This document shows positions 16,535 through 26,249 of a stretch of 64,000 bases of DNA, one piece after another. Numbering within the stretch: the first letter of the stretch is position 1; each line of letters starts with the position of its first letter. The DNA is taken from assembly GCF_028283685.1 (NCBI RefSeq), contig NZ_JAPWKF010000007.1:744001-808000 (forward strand), in the 5' to 3' direction. This stretch comes from Edaphobacter sp. (lineage in GTDB: Bacteria; Acidobacteriota; Terriglobia; Terriglobales; Acidobacteriaceae). The position numbers and the translations under genes were made by a program. The notes below the pieces were generated by a model that was not told the DNA's origin, ran no database searches, and worked only from the letters and a program-made list of their open reading frames with translations.

Positions 16535-17862
16535 CGTTGAATTACCTGCGGCGGATGAAACTGCTGCTGCGTGCCCGTGCCCTGATCCGCCGGTGCCGAT
16601 CCTTTCTTCGGATGAATCCAGAACGACTCTCCATGCTTCGTACCTGCCGACGCATGATGCGCCGCAGGGGACGTCTTCTTCGCCGGAGCTGACTTCTTCG
16701 CCGCGGCCTTCGCCTTCACCGCCGGCTTCTTCACCGGTGCAGGATGCACCGCCGGGGCAGACTCCTTCGCAGCAGCCTTCGGTGCAGCAGCCGCTTTGGA
16801 CGCCGCCGCAGCAGCAATCGCCGCAGCCGACGACGCATCCGCCGCCGCAGCCTCTCCGCCGCCCACCGGCACCGCCGTGCCCTTCTGCATCTCCAGCACC
16901 ACCTGCCGCTCGTACCGCATATCCACCGAGCTCAAATGCGGATACTGCGTCCTCCACTCCGGCAGATGCTCCTCAAACTTCCGGTAGCGGTCCAGAAAAT
17001 TCTCTTCGCCGAAGTGAACCATCACCTCGCCGTTCTTGTCCGCCACCACCGCCCGCACATCCTCCGGGTCCGACAGATCCACCTCGCTCAGCGTCTGCGA
17101 GATCTTCTCACCCGACACGTCCAGGTCGCTCGTAAACCGCGCATACAGCTTCATCCGTGCCGCCCGCAGCGACAGCGGGTCCGACGGCGTCAGTCCAATC
17201 ACCACCGGAAACGAGTACTGCATATTCGCCTGCACATCCGTCGGCATATCCAGCAGCACGCCGTTGCCATCCACCAGGCCGATATGGTTTCCCTGCCGCA
17301 CAAACGCCACCGGCGTCCGTTCCACGATCCCCACCCGCAGATGATTCGGCAGCAGCCGCATCACCGTCGCATGCTCCACCCACGGCAGCTGCTCCAGCTC
17401 CGCCTTGCGCTCATCCAGCGACACGCGGAAGATGTTCCGCTCCACGTCCTCGCCGAAGATGCTCAGCAGCTGCGCCCGCGTCACATGCGAGTTGCCCTCC
17501 ACCTCGATCGACGACGACGAAGGAATCACGAACCGGTCATCGTGCAGAATCGCCGCCTTGGCCACCATCACCGCCGCCGCGCACAATCCCACCACCACCA
17601 GCACCGCGGCCAGCACGCCCAGCCTTCCGCCCCACGACTTCGGCATCCCGCCGCGCACGCGCAGCTTCACGCCCGCCTGCCGCCTTCGCGACACGGGCGA
17701 GTCGTCATACTCCTCGTCGAAATCGGAAAAGTCTCTGCGCATGCTCCTGTCCGACGCCGCTGGCTTCTTATCCGACGCAGTCACCTTCGCGACATACTCC
17801 GGCTCTGGCGCTTCAAGCACCGCCGTCCTGCGCCTCGCTGCTGACCCGCCGTTTTGTCGCAC
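16531..17862 (-). CDS. ftsQ: Cell division protein FtsQ with long Ala/Lys-rich C-terminal tail
   Basis: A bitopic inner-membrane divisome protein. A basic, acidic-patched cytoplasmic N-terminus (1-75) leads into one membrane span (about 78-103). The periplasmic POTRA domain starts near IEVEGNSHVTRAQLLSIF, and the FtsQ beta-domain (LPNHLRVGIVERTPVAFV, DMRYERQVVLEMQKG) follows. The last 110 residues are Ala/Lys/Pro-rich low complexity. 443 aa is much longer than the usual 250-300. Its stop overlaps the ftsA start. murB and ddl, often found between murC and ftsQ in other bacteria, are absent here. Confidence 0.9.
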   Translation of the reverse strand: MRQNGGSAARRRTAVLEAPEPEYVAKVTASDKKPAASDRSMRRDFSDFDEEYDDSPVSRRRQAGVKLRVRGGMPKSWGGRLGVLAAVLVVVGLCAAAVMVAKAAILHDDRFVIPSSSSIEVEGNSHVTRAQLLSIFGEDVERNIFRVSLDERKAELEQLPWVEHATVMRLLPNHLRVGIVERTPVAFVRQGNHIGLVDGNGVLLDMPTDVQANMQYSFPVVIGLTPSDPLSLRAARMKLYARFTSDLDVSGEKISQTLSEVDLSDPEDVRAVVADKNGEVMVHFGEENFLDRYRKFEEHLPEWRTQYPHLSSVDMRYERQVVLEMQKGTAVPVGGGEAAAADASSAAAIAAAAASKAAAAPKAAAKESAPAVHPAPVKKPAVKAKAAAKKSAPAKKTSPAAHHASAGTKHGESFWIHPKKGSAPADQGTGTQQQFHPPQVIQR

Positions 17863-18054
17863 GACTACTCTTTCGCTCGCTCAAGCCGAATAGCAAGAAA
17901 CCGCCATCCTGACTATATCCCGCGAACCGCCCGGGGCTTACGCTCAACTTCCGGCCTTGTACCCTTTCAGGAACTCACCCAACTCGTCACTCCCCCGCAT
18001 CTGCCACGAAGGTCGTACACTGCTTCGCAACAAATCACGCAGGCCGCCCTGCAC

Positions 18055-19452
18055 TTACCGGCCCAGCCGCTCCAGCAGCAGCGGCCCGCCATGCGACACA
18101 CTCCCCGCGCCCAGCGTCACAATCACGTCGCCATCGCGTGCCGTCGACACCAGCCGCTCCACCGCCTCTTCCATGTCCGGCGCATACCGCACGCCCTCGC
18201 GGCCGATCGCCTTCACCAGCGCCTCCGCCGTAATTCCCTCAATCGGCTCCTCGCTCGCCGCATAGATGTCCAGCACCTCCACGCAGTCCGCCTCGCCGAA
18301 CGACGCCGCAAACTCCGGCATCAAATCCCGCGTTCTCGAATAACGATGCGGCTGGAACAACACCAGCACCCTCTTGAACCCAGCCTCCCGCGCCGCATGC
18401 AGTGTGGCCACAATCTCCGTCGGATGATGGCCGTAGTCGTCCACCACCGTCACGCCGCGCACCTCGCCCTTAATCTGGAACCTGCGGTCCACCCCGCGAA
18501 AGCTGTCCAGCCCCGCCGCGATCAGCTCCGGAGCCACGCCCAGCTGCACGCCCACCGCCACCGCCGCCGTCGCATTCAGCACGTTGTGCCGTCCCGGAAC
18601 ATGCAGCAGGAACGGTCCCATCACCGAGCCCTTGTACGCCACCTCGAACCGCGCAAATCCCTGCCCCTCGCGCGGCAATATCTTCACCTGGAAGTCCGCA
18701 TCCGCACTCTCGCCATACGTGTAGAGACGACGACGCACCCGCGGCAGCACCGCCCGCAGCAGCGCATTGTCGATACACGCCGTCCCCGCGCCATAAAACG
18801 GCAGCCGGTCCATAAACTGCACAAACGCGTCCTCGACATCCTCCATATCGCGGTAGCAATCCATATGTTCGCGGTCCAGGTTCGTCACAATCCCCAGCAC
18901 CGGCGACAGCTTCAGAAACGAGCGGTCGCTCTCATCCGCCTCCGCCACCAGGTACTGCGAGTTCCCCAGCCGCGCATTCGACCCCAGCGCATTCACCCGT
19001 CCGCCCACCACCACCGTCGGATCGAGACCGCCCGCGGCCAGCACCGCCGCCACCATGCTCGTCGTCGTCGTCTTGCCGTGCATGCCGGCCACCGCAATGC
19101 CGTACTTCAGACGCATCAGCTCCGCCAGCATCTCCGCCCGCTGGATCACCGGAATCTTCCGCGACCGCGCCTCCACCACCTCGGGATTCGTCGCGCTCAC
19201 CGCCGAGCTGGTCACCACCACATCGCTCGCGACCACATTCGCCGCCGCATGGCCCTCGAAGATCCGAGCCCCCATGCCCACCAGCCGCTCCGTCACCGCC
19301 GAACGCCGCAGGTCCGAGCCCGAGACCGGGTAACCCATCGTCAGCAGAATCTCCGCGATCCCGCTCATGCCGATGCCGCCAATACCAATGAAATGAATCC
19401 GCTGCGTCGGCGGAAAGAAGAAGTGTCCTGAAGGAGCTACCGGAACTGCCAT
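18055..19452 (-). CDS. murC: UDP-N-acetylmuramate--L-alanine ligase MurC
   Basis: Cytoplasmic ATP-dependent ligase that adds L-Ala to UDP-MurNAc. The N-terminal nucleotide fold has IGIGGIGMSGIAEIL, the ATP loop is GMHGKTTTTSM, and DESDRSFLKL, HxxN-region NLDREHMD and VDDYGHHPTEI follow. 465 aa is normal. AAAGAGAT precedes the ATG. It lies upstream of ftsQ with a 192-base gap. A plus-strand gene separates it from murG, so the murC-ftsQ-ftsA block needs a promoter within 19453-19500 or so. Confidence 0.95.
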   Translation of the reverse strand: MAVPVAPSGHFFFPPTQRIHFIGIGGIGMSGIAEILLTMGYPVSGSDLRRSAVTERLVGMGARIFEGHAAANVVASDVVVTSSAVSATNPEVVEARSRKIPVIQRAEMLAELMRLKYGIAVAGMHGKTTTTSMVAAVLAAGGLDPTVVVGGRVNALGSNARLGNSQYLVAEADESDRSFLKLSPVLGIVTNLDREHMDCYRDMEDVEDAFVQFMDRLPFYGAGTACIDNALLRAVLPRVRRRLYTYGESADADFQVKILPREGQGFARFEVAYKGSVMGPFLLHVPGRHNVLNATAAVAVGVQLGVAPELIAAGLDSFRGVDRRFQIKGEVRGVTVVDDYGHHPTEIVATLHAAREAGFKRVLVLFQPHRYSRTRDLMPEFAASFGEADCVEVLDIYAASEEPIEGITAEALVKAIGREGVRYAPDMEEAVERLVSTARDGDVIVTLGAGSVSHGGPLLLERLGR

Positions 19453-19541
19453 ATCTCTTTCACTCTAGCAGCCGAAACCGCCTCAATCGGCCCCCGACCA
19501 GCAAAGCCCCTGGCCTTTGCACAGCCCCCCCCTCATCCACT

Positions 19542-19608
19542 CCCGAAGCCTCCGAAGCCCCGAAGCAACTCAAGCCCTCAAGCCCTCAAGCCCCCAAGCC
19601 CCCAAGCC
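19542..19608 (+). repeat. Short tandem repeats upstream of murC
   Basis: 19569-19608 is five 8-base units: three CTCAAGCC followed by two CCCAAGCC. It is preceded by about three degenerate CCGAAGCCT-type 9-base units (19542-19567). The stretch is non-coding and lies between two divergent genes. Confidence 0.7.
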
Positions 19609-19618
19609 AAAAAGAATT

Positions 19619-19663
19619 GTCATCTCGACCGAAGCGCAGCGAAGTGGAGAGACCCGCTTTTCG
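19619..19663 (+). repeat. Dispersed intergenic repeat, copy 2
   Basis: Begins GTCATCTCGACCGAAGCGCA and ends CCGCTTTTCG, matching 4037-4080 almost base for base. The 19664-19950 remainder of this gap shows no gene; it must hold the promoter of the YXWGXW gene. Confidence 0.65.
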
Positions 19664-19951
19664 ACCACCACCGCTCACCCCCGCACAAACTCCAACCCAC
19701 ATCTCACCCATGCCACCCAAAAAGCCAGCCACCTCCCGGCCGAAGCGGTTTTCAACCTCTAAAGTACAACGCAACTCGAACAAAACAAACCCGCTTCCAA
19801 TACGCCTTCACTTTGAGCAACAAATAACGCTACATTGTGTCTAATTAACTGAGTGCCTGATCCGCACAGCAAAGCGGGCAGGAACCTCGGTCGGACGTCC
19901 TCGAAGCCCCGTTTCGTTCGGGCAAAACGAAGGATCCGGCAAAGGCAGGCA

Positions 19952-20989
19952 ATGAACCTCTTCCGTTCAATTCGCAATATCCTGGGCACCGCGACCATCG
20001 CAGGCGCTCTCCTCTTTGCAGCAGCTCCGGCCACTGCGCACGCAGGCGTCTTTGTTTCGGTGGGCATCGCGCCCCCGGTTATCCCTGTCTACGCACAGCC
20101 TGTTATGCCGGGCGACGGCTATATCTGGACTCCCGGCTACTGGGCCTGGAGCGGTGACGGCTACACCTGGGTCGATGGCGCGTGGGTTCTTCCCCCCTAC
20201 ACCGGAGCCCTCTGGACCCCCGGCTACTGGGGCTACGGTAACAGCGGCTACTTCTGGAACGCCGGTTACTGGGGACGCAGCATCGGCTACTACGGTGGCA
20301 TCAACTACGGCTTTGGCTACTTCGGCGCAGGCTTCTACGGCGGATACTGGGGCGGCGGCCACTTCTGGTACAACAGCGCCTATAACCGCTTCGGCCCCGG
20401 CTGGAGAGGTGGTTACTCCTACAACCGTCCCTATGGCGGCCACTACGACGGACGCCCCGGCGGCTCGAGCTGGTCGAATCACGGCGGCAGCAATTATGCC
20501 GGAAACCGTGGCTCCTACTACAACAACCGTGGCAACAACTACGGCCAGTCGTCCCGCGGCGGCTTCGGCAACGGCAATCGCGGCGCCACCAACGTCTCCT
20601 CGCAGGGACGCAGCAATGTAGGCAACTATGGCGGCGGCGCCCAGGGCCACAGCTTCGCGCAGGGCAACTTCGGCGGCAATCGCAGCGCCGGAGCCTCGCA
20701 AAGCTTTGGCGGCAACCGCGGCTACGGCTCCTCGCAGAGCTTCGGCGGCAATCGCAGCTACGCCTCTTCCCAGAGCTACGCCAGCCGTGGCGGTAGCAGC
20801 TACGGCGGTGGTGGATTCAGCGGAGCCCAGTCCCGCGGCAGCTACGGCGGCGGCGGCTTCAGCGGCGGCTCGCGCGGCGGTGGTTTCAGCGGCGGCGGCG
20901 GTGGCGGATTCCACGGCGGTGGCGGTGGTGGCGGTGGATTCCATGGCGGCGGTGGCGGCGGCTCCCACGGCGGTGGCGGTCATCGCTAA
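19952..20989 (+). CDS. Secreted YXWGXW-repeat protein with Gly/Ser-rich C-terminus
   Basis: A 345-aa exported protein. A signal peptide (MNLFRSIRNILG to about TAHA) is followed by Tyr/Trp-rich repeats such as WTPGYWAWSGDGYTWVDGAW and WTPGYWGYGNSGYFW, typical of YXWGXW-repeat proteins of unknown function. The second half is very Gly/Ser/Asn-rich and ends in Gly runs with periodic His (GGFHGGGG, HGGGGHR), which could bind metal. The frame opens at 19853, but ATG 19952 is chosen because it starts the signal peptide directly. It is plus strand, opposite the flanking cell-wall genes. Confidence 0.75.
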   Translation: MNLFRSIRNILGTATIAGALLFAAAPATAHAGVFVSVGIAPPVIPVYAQPVMPGDGYIWTPGYWAWSGDGYTWVDGAWVLPPYTGALWTPGYWGYGNSGYFWNAGYWGRSIGYYGGINYGFGYFGAGFYGGYWGGGHFWYNSAYNRFGPGWRGGYSYNRPYGGHYDGRPGGSSWSNHGGSNYAGNRGSYYNNRGNNYGQSSRGGFGNGNRGATNVSSQGRSNVGNYGGGAQGHSFAQGNFGGNRSAGASQSFGGNRGYGSSQSFGGNRSYASSQSYASRGGSSYGGGGFSGAQSRGSYGGGGFSGGSRGGGFSGGGGGGFHGGGGGGGGFHGGGGGGSHGGGGHR

Positions 20990-21011
20990 AACAGCATCAC
21001 GATGAAATAGA

Positions 21012-21044
21012 AACAGGCCCGAGCCTCTCGGGCCTGTTCTCTTT
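21012..21044 (+). terminator. Terminator after the YXWGXW gene
   Basis: A perfect stem AACAGGCCCGAG/CTCGGGCCTGTT (21012-21023 and 21027-21038) with a 3-base loop, followed by CTCTTT. The rest of 21045-21326 shows no gene. It contains a 12-base direct repeat AATCAAGATTTT at 21219 and 21290, and a G-run just before the murG stop. Confidence 0.8.
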
Positions 21045-21326
21045 AACCCCAAAAGCCAGCCTCAAGCTTCGCCGGCCTGCCCGCCCTGTCAAGCCCATAA
21101 TCCAAGCAAGTCAATTTTTATCAGATAGATAGCACGTGCCGATTCATTCCACTCCAGCAGCTATTCTTAAATGAGCCCACCCCCGCCAAAAAATCCAGAT
21201 GGGCCATAAACCATTGCGAATCAAGATTTTGCCTGTAAGCCTTTACGATCGAATAATTTACGCCGTGACCCCTGCGCCACGCCCCATGGAATCAAGATTT
21301 TACGAAAAATGATGGGGGGGAGGGGG

Positions 21327-22470
21327 TTACCTCTTCGCCAGCCCGGCGACCATCTCCCCGATCGTACGCACCGCCTCCGGGTGAGCCAGCGAACGGGCGT
21401 TCGAGCCCATCTCCTGCCGCCGCCCATCGTCCTTCAGCAGCGAGACCAGCGTCTCCAGCAGCCTCTCCTCCGTCAGCTCCGCCTCCACGATCATCGCCGC
21501 CGCCTTGGCCGCCACAAACGCCTCAGCATTCTTCCTCTGGTGATCGTCCGCCGCCTGAGGAAACGGAACCAGCACCGCCGCCCGGCCCGCCGCCGCCACC
21601 TCAGCCACCGAGCTCGCCCCGCTCCGGCAAAGAATCAGGTCCGCAGCCGCAAACTGAGCTGCCATGTCATCCAGGTAAGGCGTCACCCGCACGCGATCCA
21701 TCGCAACGCCAGACTTTTCCGCGACACCAAGCTGTTTATAGAGCGCCAGCGTCGTCTCGCCGTGCCGGCCACCCGTCTGATGCACCACCTCAAGCCCCGG
21801 AACCAGCGTCAGCAGGCGATCCATGATCCTCGGCACCGTCTCGTTGAAGATCCGCGCTCCCTGGCTCGCACCAAAGACCAGCAGCCTCTTCGCCCCGCCT
21901 GCAGGCTTCGGCCCCTGGCCCCACAGCAAAGAACTCCGGCCGCACCGGCGTCCCCGTCACCGTGGCATTACGAAAATAGCTCGCCGTCTCCGGCAGGTTC
22001 ACCGCCGCCGCACTCACCCGCCGTCCCACCAGCCGGTTAGCCAGCCCAGGCACAGCGTTCGGCTCGAAGGCCAGCGTAGGCGTCCGCAGCAGCAACGCCG
22101 CCATCATCGCCGGCCCTGAAGCGTAACCACCGACCCCCACCACCACCTGCGGACGAAACGCCTGCAGCAGCTTGACGCAGTGCAACACACCCAACGGAAG
22201 ATCCAGCATCGTCCGTATCCTGGTCATGATGCTGACGTTCTTCAGCTGCCCCACCTTGATCAGCTCCAGCGGAAAACCAGCCTCCGGAACCAGCCGCGTC
22301 TCCAGCCCGCGCGCCGTGCCGACAAAGCGCACCTCAGCTCCATAACGATCGCGCAGCTCCCGAGCGATCGCCAGCGCTGGAATCACGTGGCCTCCGGTGC
22401 CTCCACCGGCGATCATCACTCTCAGCCCCTGTGCTCGATTTCCCGCAGCCGCCACGTCAGTCGATCTCAC
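21327..22470 (-). CDS. murG: MurG N-acetylglucosaminyltransferase, frameshifted in this sequence
   Basis: Membrane-associated glycosyltransferase that converts lipid I to lipid II. The N-terminal frame has the donor/acceptor loop [16 protein letters not shown] and [12 protein letters not shown], and runs to [14 protein letters not shown]. The C-terminal frame picks up [19 protein letters not shown] and continues through [16 protein letters not shown] and [18 protein letters not shown] to the stop. One extra base in a G-rich run near 21912-21922 separates them; removing it gives about 380 aa. Because murG is essential and both halves are well conserved, the base is probably an error. The start overlaps the ftsW end by 14 bases. 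Confidence 0.9.
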
Positions 22471-23548
22471 GCGTAACGTTCAGCAGCACACCCATGCTCG
22501 CCAGCATCACAAACAGGCTGGTGCCGCCAAACGAGATAAACGGCAGCGTGATGCCCTTGGTAGGAAGCAACGCCACCACCACGCTCATGTTGAAGAAAGC
22601 CTGGATCAGCACCGTCGATGTGATGCCGAAGGCCAGGAAACGCGCGAACGGGTCGGTCGAGAGATAGGCCGCGCGAAACCCTCGATAACCAAGTGCCACA
22701 AACAAGCCGATCACGCAGATCGCGCCGATCAGCCCCAGTTCCTCGCACACGCTGGCAAAGATGAAGTCGGTGTGAGGCTCAGGAAGATAGAACAGCTTCT
22801 GCCGTCCCTCCATCAACCCCAGCCCACGCAGCCCGCCCGTCCCCACCGCGATCAGCGACTGCAGAATATGAAAGCCCGTTCCGCGAGGATCCGCCTCAGG
22901 ATTGACGAACGCCAGCATGCGCGCCCGGCGCCACGGCACGCGAAAGAGCATGTAATACAGCACTGGAGTAGCGCACAGCGCACCGATGCCGAGATACTTC
23001 ACATCCATACCTGCGAGATAAAGCATCAGTGCCGTGACGGCCACGCAGACGATCGCCGTGCCCAGATCCGGCTCCTTCAAAATCAGCGCAATGAAGACCA
23101 GCGGAGGCAATGCCGCCCGCATCACCGTCCCCTTCCAGTCATCCATCTTGTGAATGCGCGTCTGCAGAAAGTAAGCGAGGAAGAGAACGATCGTTGGTTT
23201 TGCAAGCTCCGACGGCTGGAAGCTGGCAAAGCCGAAACGGAACCAGCGATGGGTGTTGTGCGAATCGCGCATCGCAAAAACGCCGACGAGCAGGATAAAA
23301 GTAACGCCGAGTGCGGCATAGACAATACGCCGGTCGTTATAACGGCGGTAGTCCACGCGCATCAGGACCACGAGCGCTGCGAGGCCCGCACTGGCCCAGA
23401 GGCCCTGACGGATCATGAAATAGTAAGGTGTCCCGAAGCTCGACTTGGCCATCACGGCCGAGGTGGAAAAGACCGTTACCAGCCCAAACAGCACCAGCAA
23501 CAGCACCACGCCAAACAGCCACTTGTCGACACCTACACGCTTTGCCAT
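22457..23548 (-). CDS. ftsW: Septal peptidoglycan polymerase FtsW (SEDS family)
   Basis: A multi-pass inner-membrane glycosyltransferase that polymerises lipid II at the septum. It has about ten hydrophobic segments and SEDS motifs such as [39 protein letters not shown] and [10 protein letters not shown]. 363 aa is typical. The ATG is preceded by AGGAAG. It lies 35 bases after murD and overlaps murG. FtsI, its transpeptidase partner, is encoded upstream in the same cluster. Confidence 0.95.
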   Translation of the reverse strand: MAKRVGVDKWLFGVVLLLVLFGLVTVFSTSAVMAKSSFGTPYYFMIRQGLWASAGLAALVVLMRVDYRRYNDRRIVYAALGVTFILLVGVFAMRDSHNTHRWFRFGFASFQPSELAKPTIVLFLAYFLQTRIHKMDDWKGTVMRAALPPLVFIALILKEPDLGTAIVCVAVTALMLYLAGMDVKYLGIGALCATPVLYYMLFRVPWRRARMLAFVNPEADPRGTGFHILQSLIAVGTGGLRGLGLMEGRQKLFYLPEPHTDFIFASVCEELGLIGAICVIGLFVALGYRGFRAAYLSTDPFARFLAFGITSTVLIQAFFNMSVVVALLPTKGITLPFISFGGTSLFVMLASMGVLLNVTREID

Positions 23549-23583
23549 CGCCTACTTCCTGCGGCCCAGCGTCTCGATCGTCG

Positions 23584-24942
23584 CTATTGGCCGAGCGCGT
23601 TTACAACCTGCCGAAAAGTACGTCCGCGATGCTCGTAGTTCTCGAACTGATCGAAGCTGGAACAGGCCGGAGCCAACAGCACCACATCGCCCGGAACCGC
23701 GGCCCGATTGGCCTCGCGAACGGCCACGTCGATCGTACCCGCTCCCACCATCTTCACGACTCCGCTCAGCTCCCGCTCAATCTTTTCCGCCGCAGAACCA
23801 ATCGTATAAACAGCCTTCACCCGCTCACGCAGCAACGGCGACAGCACGCTGTAGTCCGAGTTCTTGTCCTTACCGCCCAGGATCAGGTGAATGCCCGCTG
23901 GAAACGCCTCAATCGCCTTGATTGCGGCATCCACATTGGTCGCCTTCGAGTCGTTGAAATAGTCGACGCCCTGCAGGCAGCGCACGAACTCCAGCCGGTG
24001 TTCGACCGCCTTGAAGCTCGCCACGGACGCGCGAATCGTCTCCGCCGGAATCCCGGCCAACCGTGCCGCGCAGACCGCCGCCAGCACGTTCTCCACGTTG
24101 TGCGCGCCGCGCAGCGGAATCTCCGCTACCGGCATCACCGGCTCCGGCTTGCCGCCCTCCTTCGCCAGAAAGAGGACACTTTCGCCATGCACGAACGCAC
24201 CCTGCTTGATAGGACGCCGCGGGCTGAACCAGTAGATCTGCGCCTTTGTCTTCGCCGCCACCATCTGCGTCGGCTTGTCCTCGGCGTTCAGGATCAGGTA
24301 ATCGCTGGCCTGCTGGTTTTCCGTGATCCGCGTCTTCATCGCGGCATAGTTCTCGAAGCTGCCGTGGCGATCCAGGTGGTCCGGCGTGATGTTCAGCACC
24401 AGCGCAATCCACGGATGAAACGCCTCGATCGTCTCCAGCTGAAAGCTCGAGACCTCCAGCACGTCCAGCGACTCTTCCGTGCTCGACGGCGCAAGATCAA
24501 TCACCGGTGTGCCGATGTTGCCGCCCACCAGCGCCGGCTGCCCCGCATCCGCGAAGATCTTGCCGATCAGCGTCGTGGTTGTCGTCTTGCCATTCGATCC
24601 CGTGATGGCAACGATGCGGCCTTTCAAAAAGCGGCTCGCCAGCTCCAACTCGCCGATCACCGGCACGCCGTAACCGATCGCCTGCGCGACCTCGGGTGTA
24701 TCCAACGGCACACCGGGAGAGATGACGATCAGATCCTGGCGGCGGAAGGTCAGCAGGCCGTGTCCGCCGCTCTCCACCATGACACCGGCGTCAAGCAGGC
24801 CCGGAATCTCCTTGGCCAACGCGACCGCGCTGCGCGTATCGCTCACCGTCACCCGCGCTCCCTGCTTCCGCAAAAACAGCGCTGCAGCAATGCCCGACTT
24901 CCCCAGGCCAACAACGAGTACACGCTTGTTCTTCAGTTCCAT
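23584..24942 (-). CDS. murD: UDP-N-acetylmuramoyl-L-alanine--D-glutamate ligase MurD
   Basis: Adds D-Glu to UDP-MurNAc-L-Ala. N-terminal VVGLGKSGIAAALFL, ATP loop ITGSNGKTTTTTLIG, the central NITPDHLDRHGSF and the C-terminal NDSKATNVDAAIKAIEAF and ILGGKDKNSD are all present. Length is about 452 aa. ATG at 24942 is chosen over a GTG one codon earlier because GGA lies 6 bases upstream. It lies between mraY and ftsW in the cluster. Confidence 0.95.
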   Translation of the reverse strand: MELKNKRVLVVGLGKSGIAAALFLRKQGARVTVSDTRSAVALAKEIPGLLDAGVMVESGGHGLLTFRRQDLIVISPGVPLDTPEVAQAIGYGVPVIGELELASRFLKGRIVAITGSNGKTTTTTLIGKIFADAGQPALVGGNIGTPVIDLAPSSTEESLDVLEVSSFQLETIEAFHPWIALVLNITPDHLDRHGSFENYAAMKTRITENQQASDYLILNAEDKPTQMVAAKTKAQIYWFSPRRPIKQGAFVHGESVLFLAKEGGKPEPVMPVAEIPLRGAHNVENVLAAVCAARLAGIPAETIRASVASFKAVEHRLEFVRCLQGVDYFNDSKATNVDAAIKAIEAFPAGIHLILGGKDKNSDYSVLSPLLRERVKAVYTIGSAAEKIERELSGVVKMVGAGTIDVAVREANRAAVPGDVVLLAPACSSFDQFENYEHRGRTFRQVVNALGQ

Positions 24943-24967
24943 CACGAGTCCAATCAGACCACAACGG

Positions 24968-26104
24968 TTAGCGAAGCTTCAACGTCGTCAACGCCAGCAG
25001 GGCAAAGATTAACGCAAGTATCCAGAAGCGCGCGATGACCTTCGATTCCGACCAGCCCAGCAGCTCGAAGTGGTGGTGCAGCGGCGCCATCTTGAAGATG
25101 CGCTTGCCGTTGCGCAGCTTATAGCTGCCCACCTGCAGCATCACGCTGACTGCCTCCAGGATGAAGACGCCGCCGATAAACGGCAGCAGAAGCTCCTGCT
25201 TGATGACCACGGCCACGGTACCAATCGCGCCGCCAAGCGCCAGCGAGCCGACGTCGCCCATGAAGACTTCGGCAGGATGCGCGTTGTACCAGAGGAAGCC
25301 GATGCTGGCTCCGACCATGGCGCCACAGAAGATCGCCAGCTCGCTGACCAGCGGCATGCGCTGCAGTTCGAGATAGTCCGAGAAGACGACGTGGCCGCTG
25401 ACATAGGTCAGTACCGTCAAAGCACCGGCGGCGATGATGGTGCAGCCGATCGCCAGGCCGTCGAGCCCGTCGGTCAGATTGACCGCGTTGCTGGAAAACG
25501 AGATGACCAGCATGACAAACACGACGAATGGCAGGTAGGCCAACCAGTGCATGTGAGGAACATGACCCATCCACTGCCATACCAGCTCCGGCCGAAAGCG
25601 CTTGAAGAACGGAAACAACAGCCGCGTGGAGAAGTTGCCGTGCTGAGCGATCACCAGCAATGCAATGGCGACACTACCGCTGGCGAGCATCTGCAACGCG
25701 AGCTTGGCGCGCGGCGTCAGACCGAGGTTCCTGCGATGCACCACCTTGATGTAGTCATCGGCAAAACCGATGCCGCCGAAGGCCAGCGTCGACAGCATGA
25801 CGACCCACACAAACGGATTCGACAGATCGGACCACAGCAGCGTCGGCACCAGGATGGAGATGCAGATGAGCACGCCGCCCATCGTGGGCGTGCCGCTCTT
25901 CTTCTGGTGCGACTGCGGCCCCTCTTCACGGATGTACTGACCGATCTGGAACTCGCGCAGCCGCTCAATCACATAAGGACCGATCAGAAGGCCGATCAGA
26001 AGCGCCGTCAGGCTCGCGAAGACCGTCCGGAAGGTCAGATAGCGGAAGATACGAAAGAGGCGAAAGTAAGGGAACAGCTTTTGATAAAGAAGCCAGTAGA
26101 GCAA
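24968..26104 (-). CDS. mraY: Phospho-N-acetylmuramoyl-pentapeptide-transferase MraY
   Basis: Polytopic membrane enzyme that makes lipid I from UDP-MurNAc-pentapeptide and undecaprenyl phosphate. Family motifs include [12 protein letters not shown], the Asp pair in [19 protein letters not shown] and [12 protein letters not shown]. 378 aa, about ten membrane spans. The start is TTG at 26104 with AAGGCGG upstream. The 145-base gap to murF has no gene. Confidence 0.95.
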   Translation of the reverse strand: MLYWLLYQKLFPYFRLFRIFRYLTFRTVFASLTALLIGLLIGPYVIERLREFQIGQYIREEGPQSHQKKSGTPTMGGVLICISILVPTLLWSDLSNPFVWVVMLSTLAFGGIGFADDYIKVVHRRNLGLTPRAKLALQMLASGSVAIALLVIAQHGNFSTRLLFPFFKRFRPELVWQWMGHVPHMHWLAYLPFVVFVMLVISFSSNAVNLTDGLDGLAIGCTIIAAGALTVLTYVSGHVVFSDYLELQRMPLVSELAIFCGAMVGASIGFLWYNAHPAEVFMGDVGSLALGGAIGTVAVVIKQELLLPFIGGVFILEAVSVMLQVGSYKLRNGKRIFKMAPLHHHFELLGWSESKVIARFWILALIFALLALTTLKLR

Positions 26105-26249
26105 AACGTCCGCCTTCGATGAGATCGGCTGAAGATAGACGGTAGCCGTCGCTGCGGCAGACCGGGTCGTTAGTCATGTTAACAGGCTCAGGCAGCGCGT
26201 CCTGCGTTGTTTTTCCAGTGGAGAATCAAACTTCATTCCCCTCCGTGAC

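Noticed and set aside
20000..20989. The Gly/Tyr-rich region as a DNA-level tandem repeat array or CRISPR-like array
   Set aside because: The repetition is at protein level with irregular unit lengths and no constant DNA repeat.
19967..21052. 361-codon minus-strand Ala/Val/Gly-rich frame opposite the YXWGXW gene
   Set aside because: It is the complement of Gly/Tyr/Ser codons; the plus-strand product has a proper signal peptide and known repeats.
21219..21301. 12-base direct repeat as insertion-sequence target duplication
   Set aside because: The repeats are 71 bases apart with no inverted ends or transposase between them; chance in an AT-richer gap is possible.
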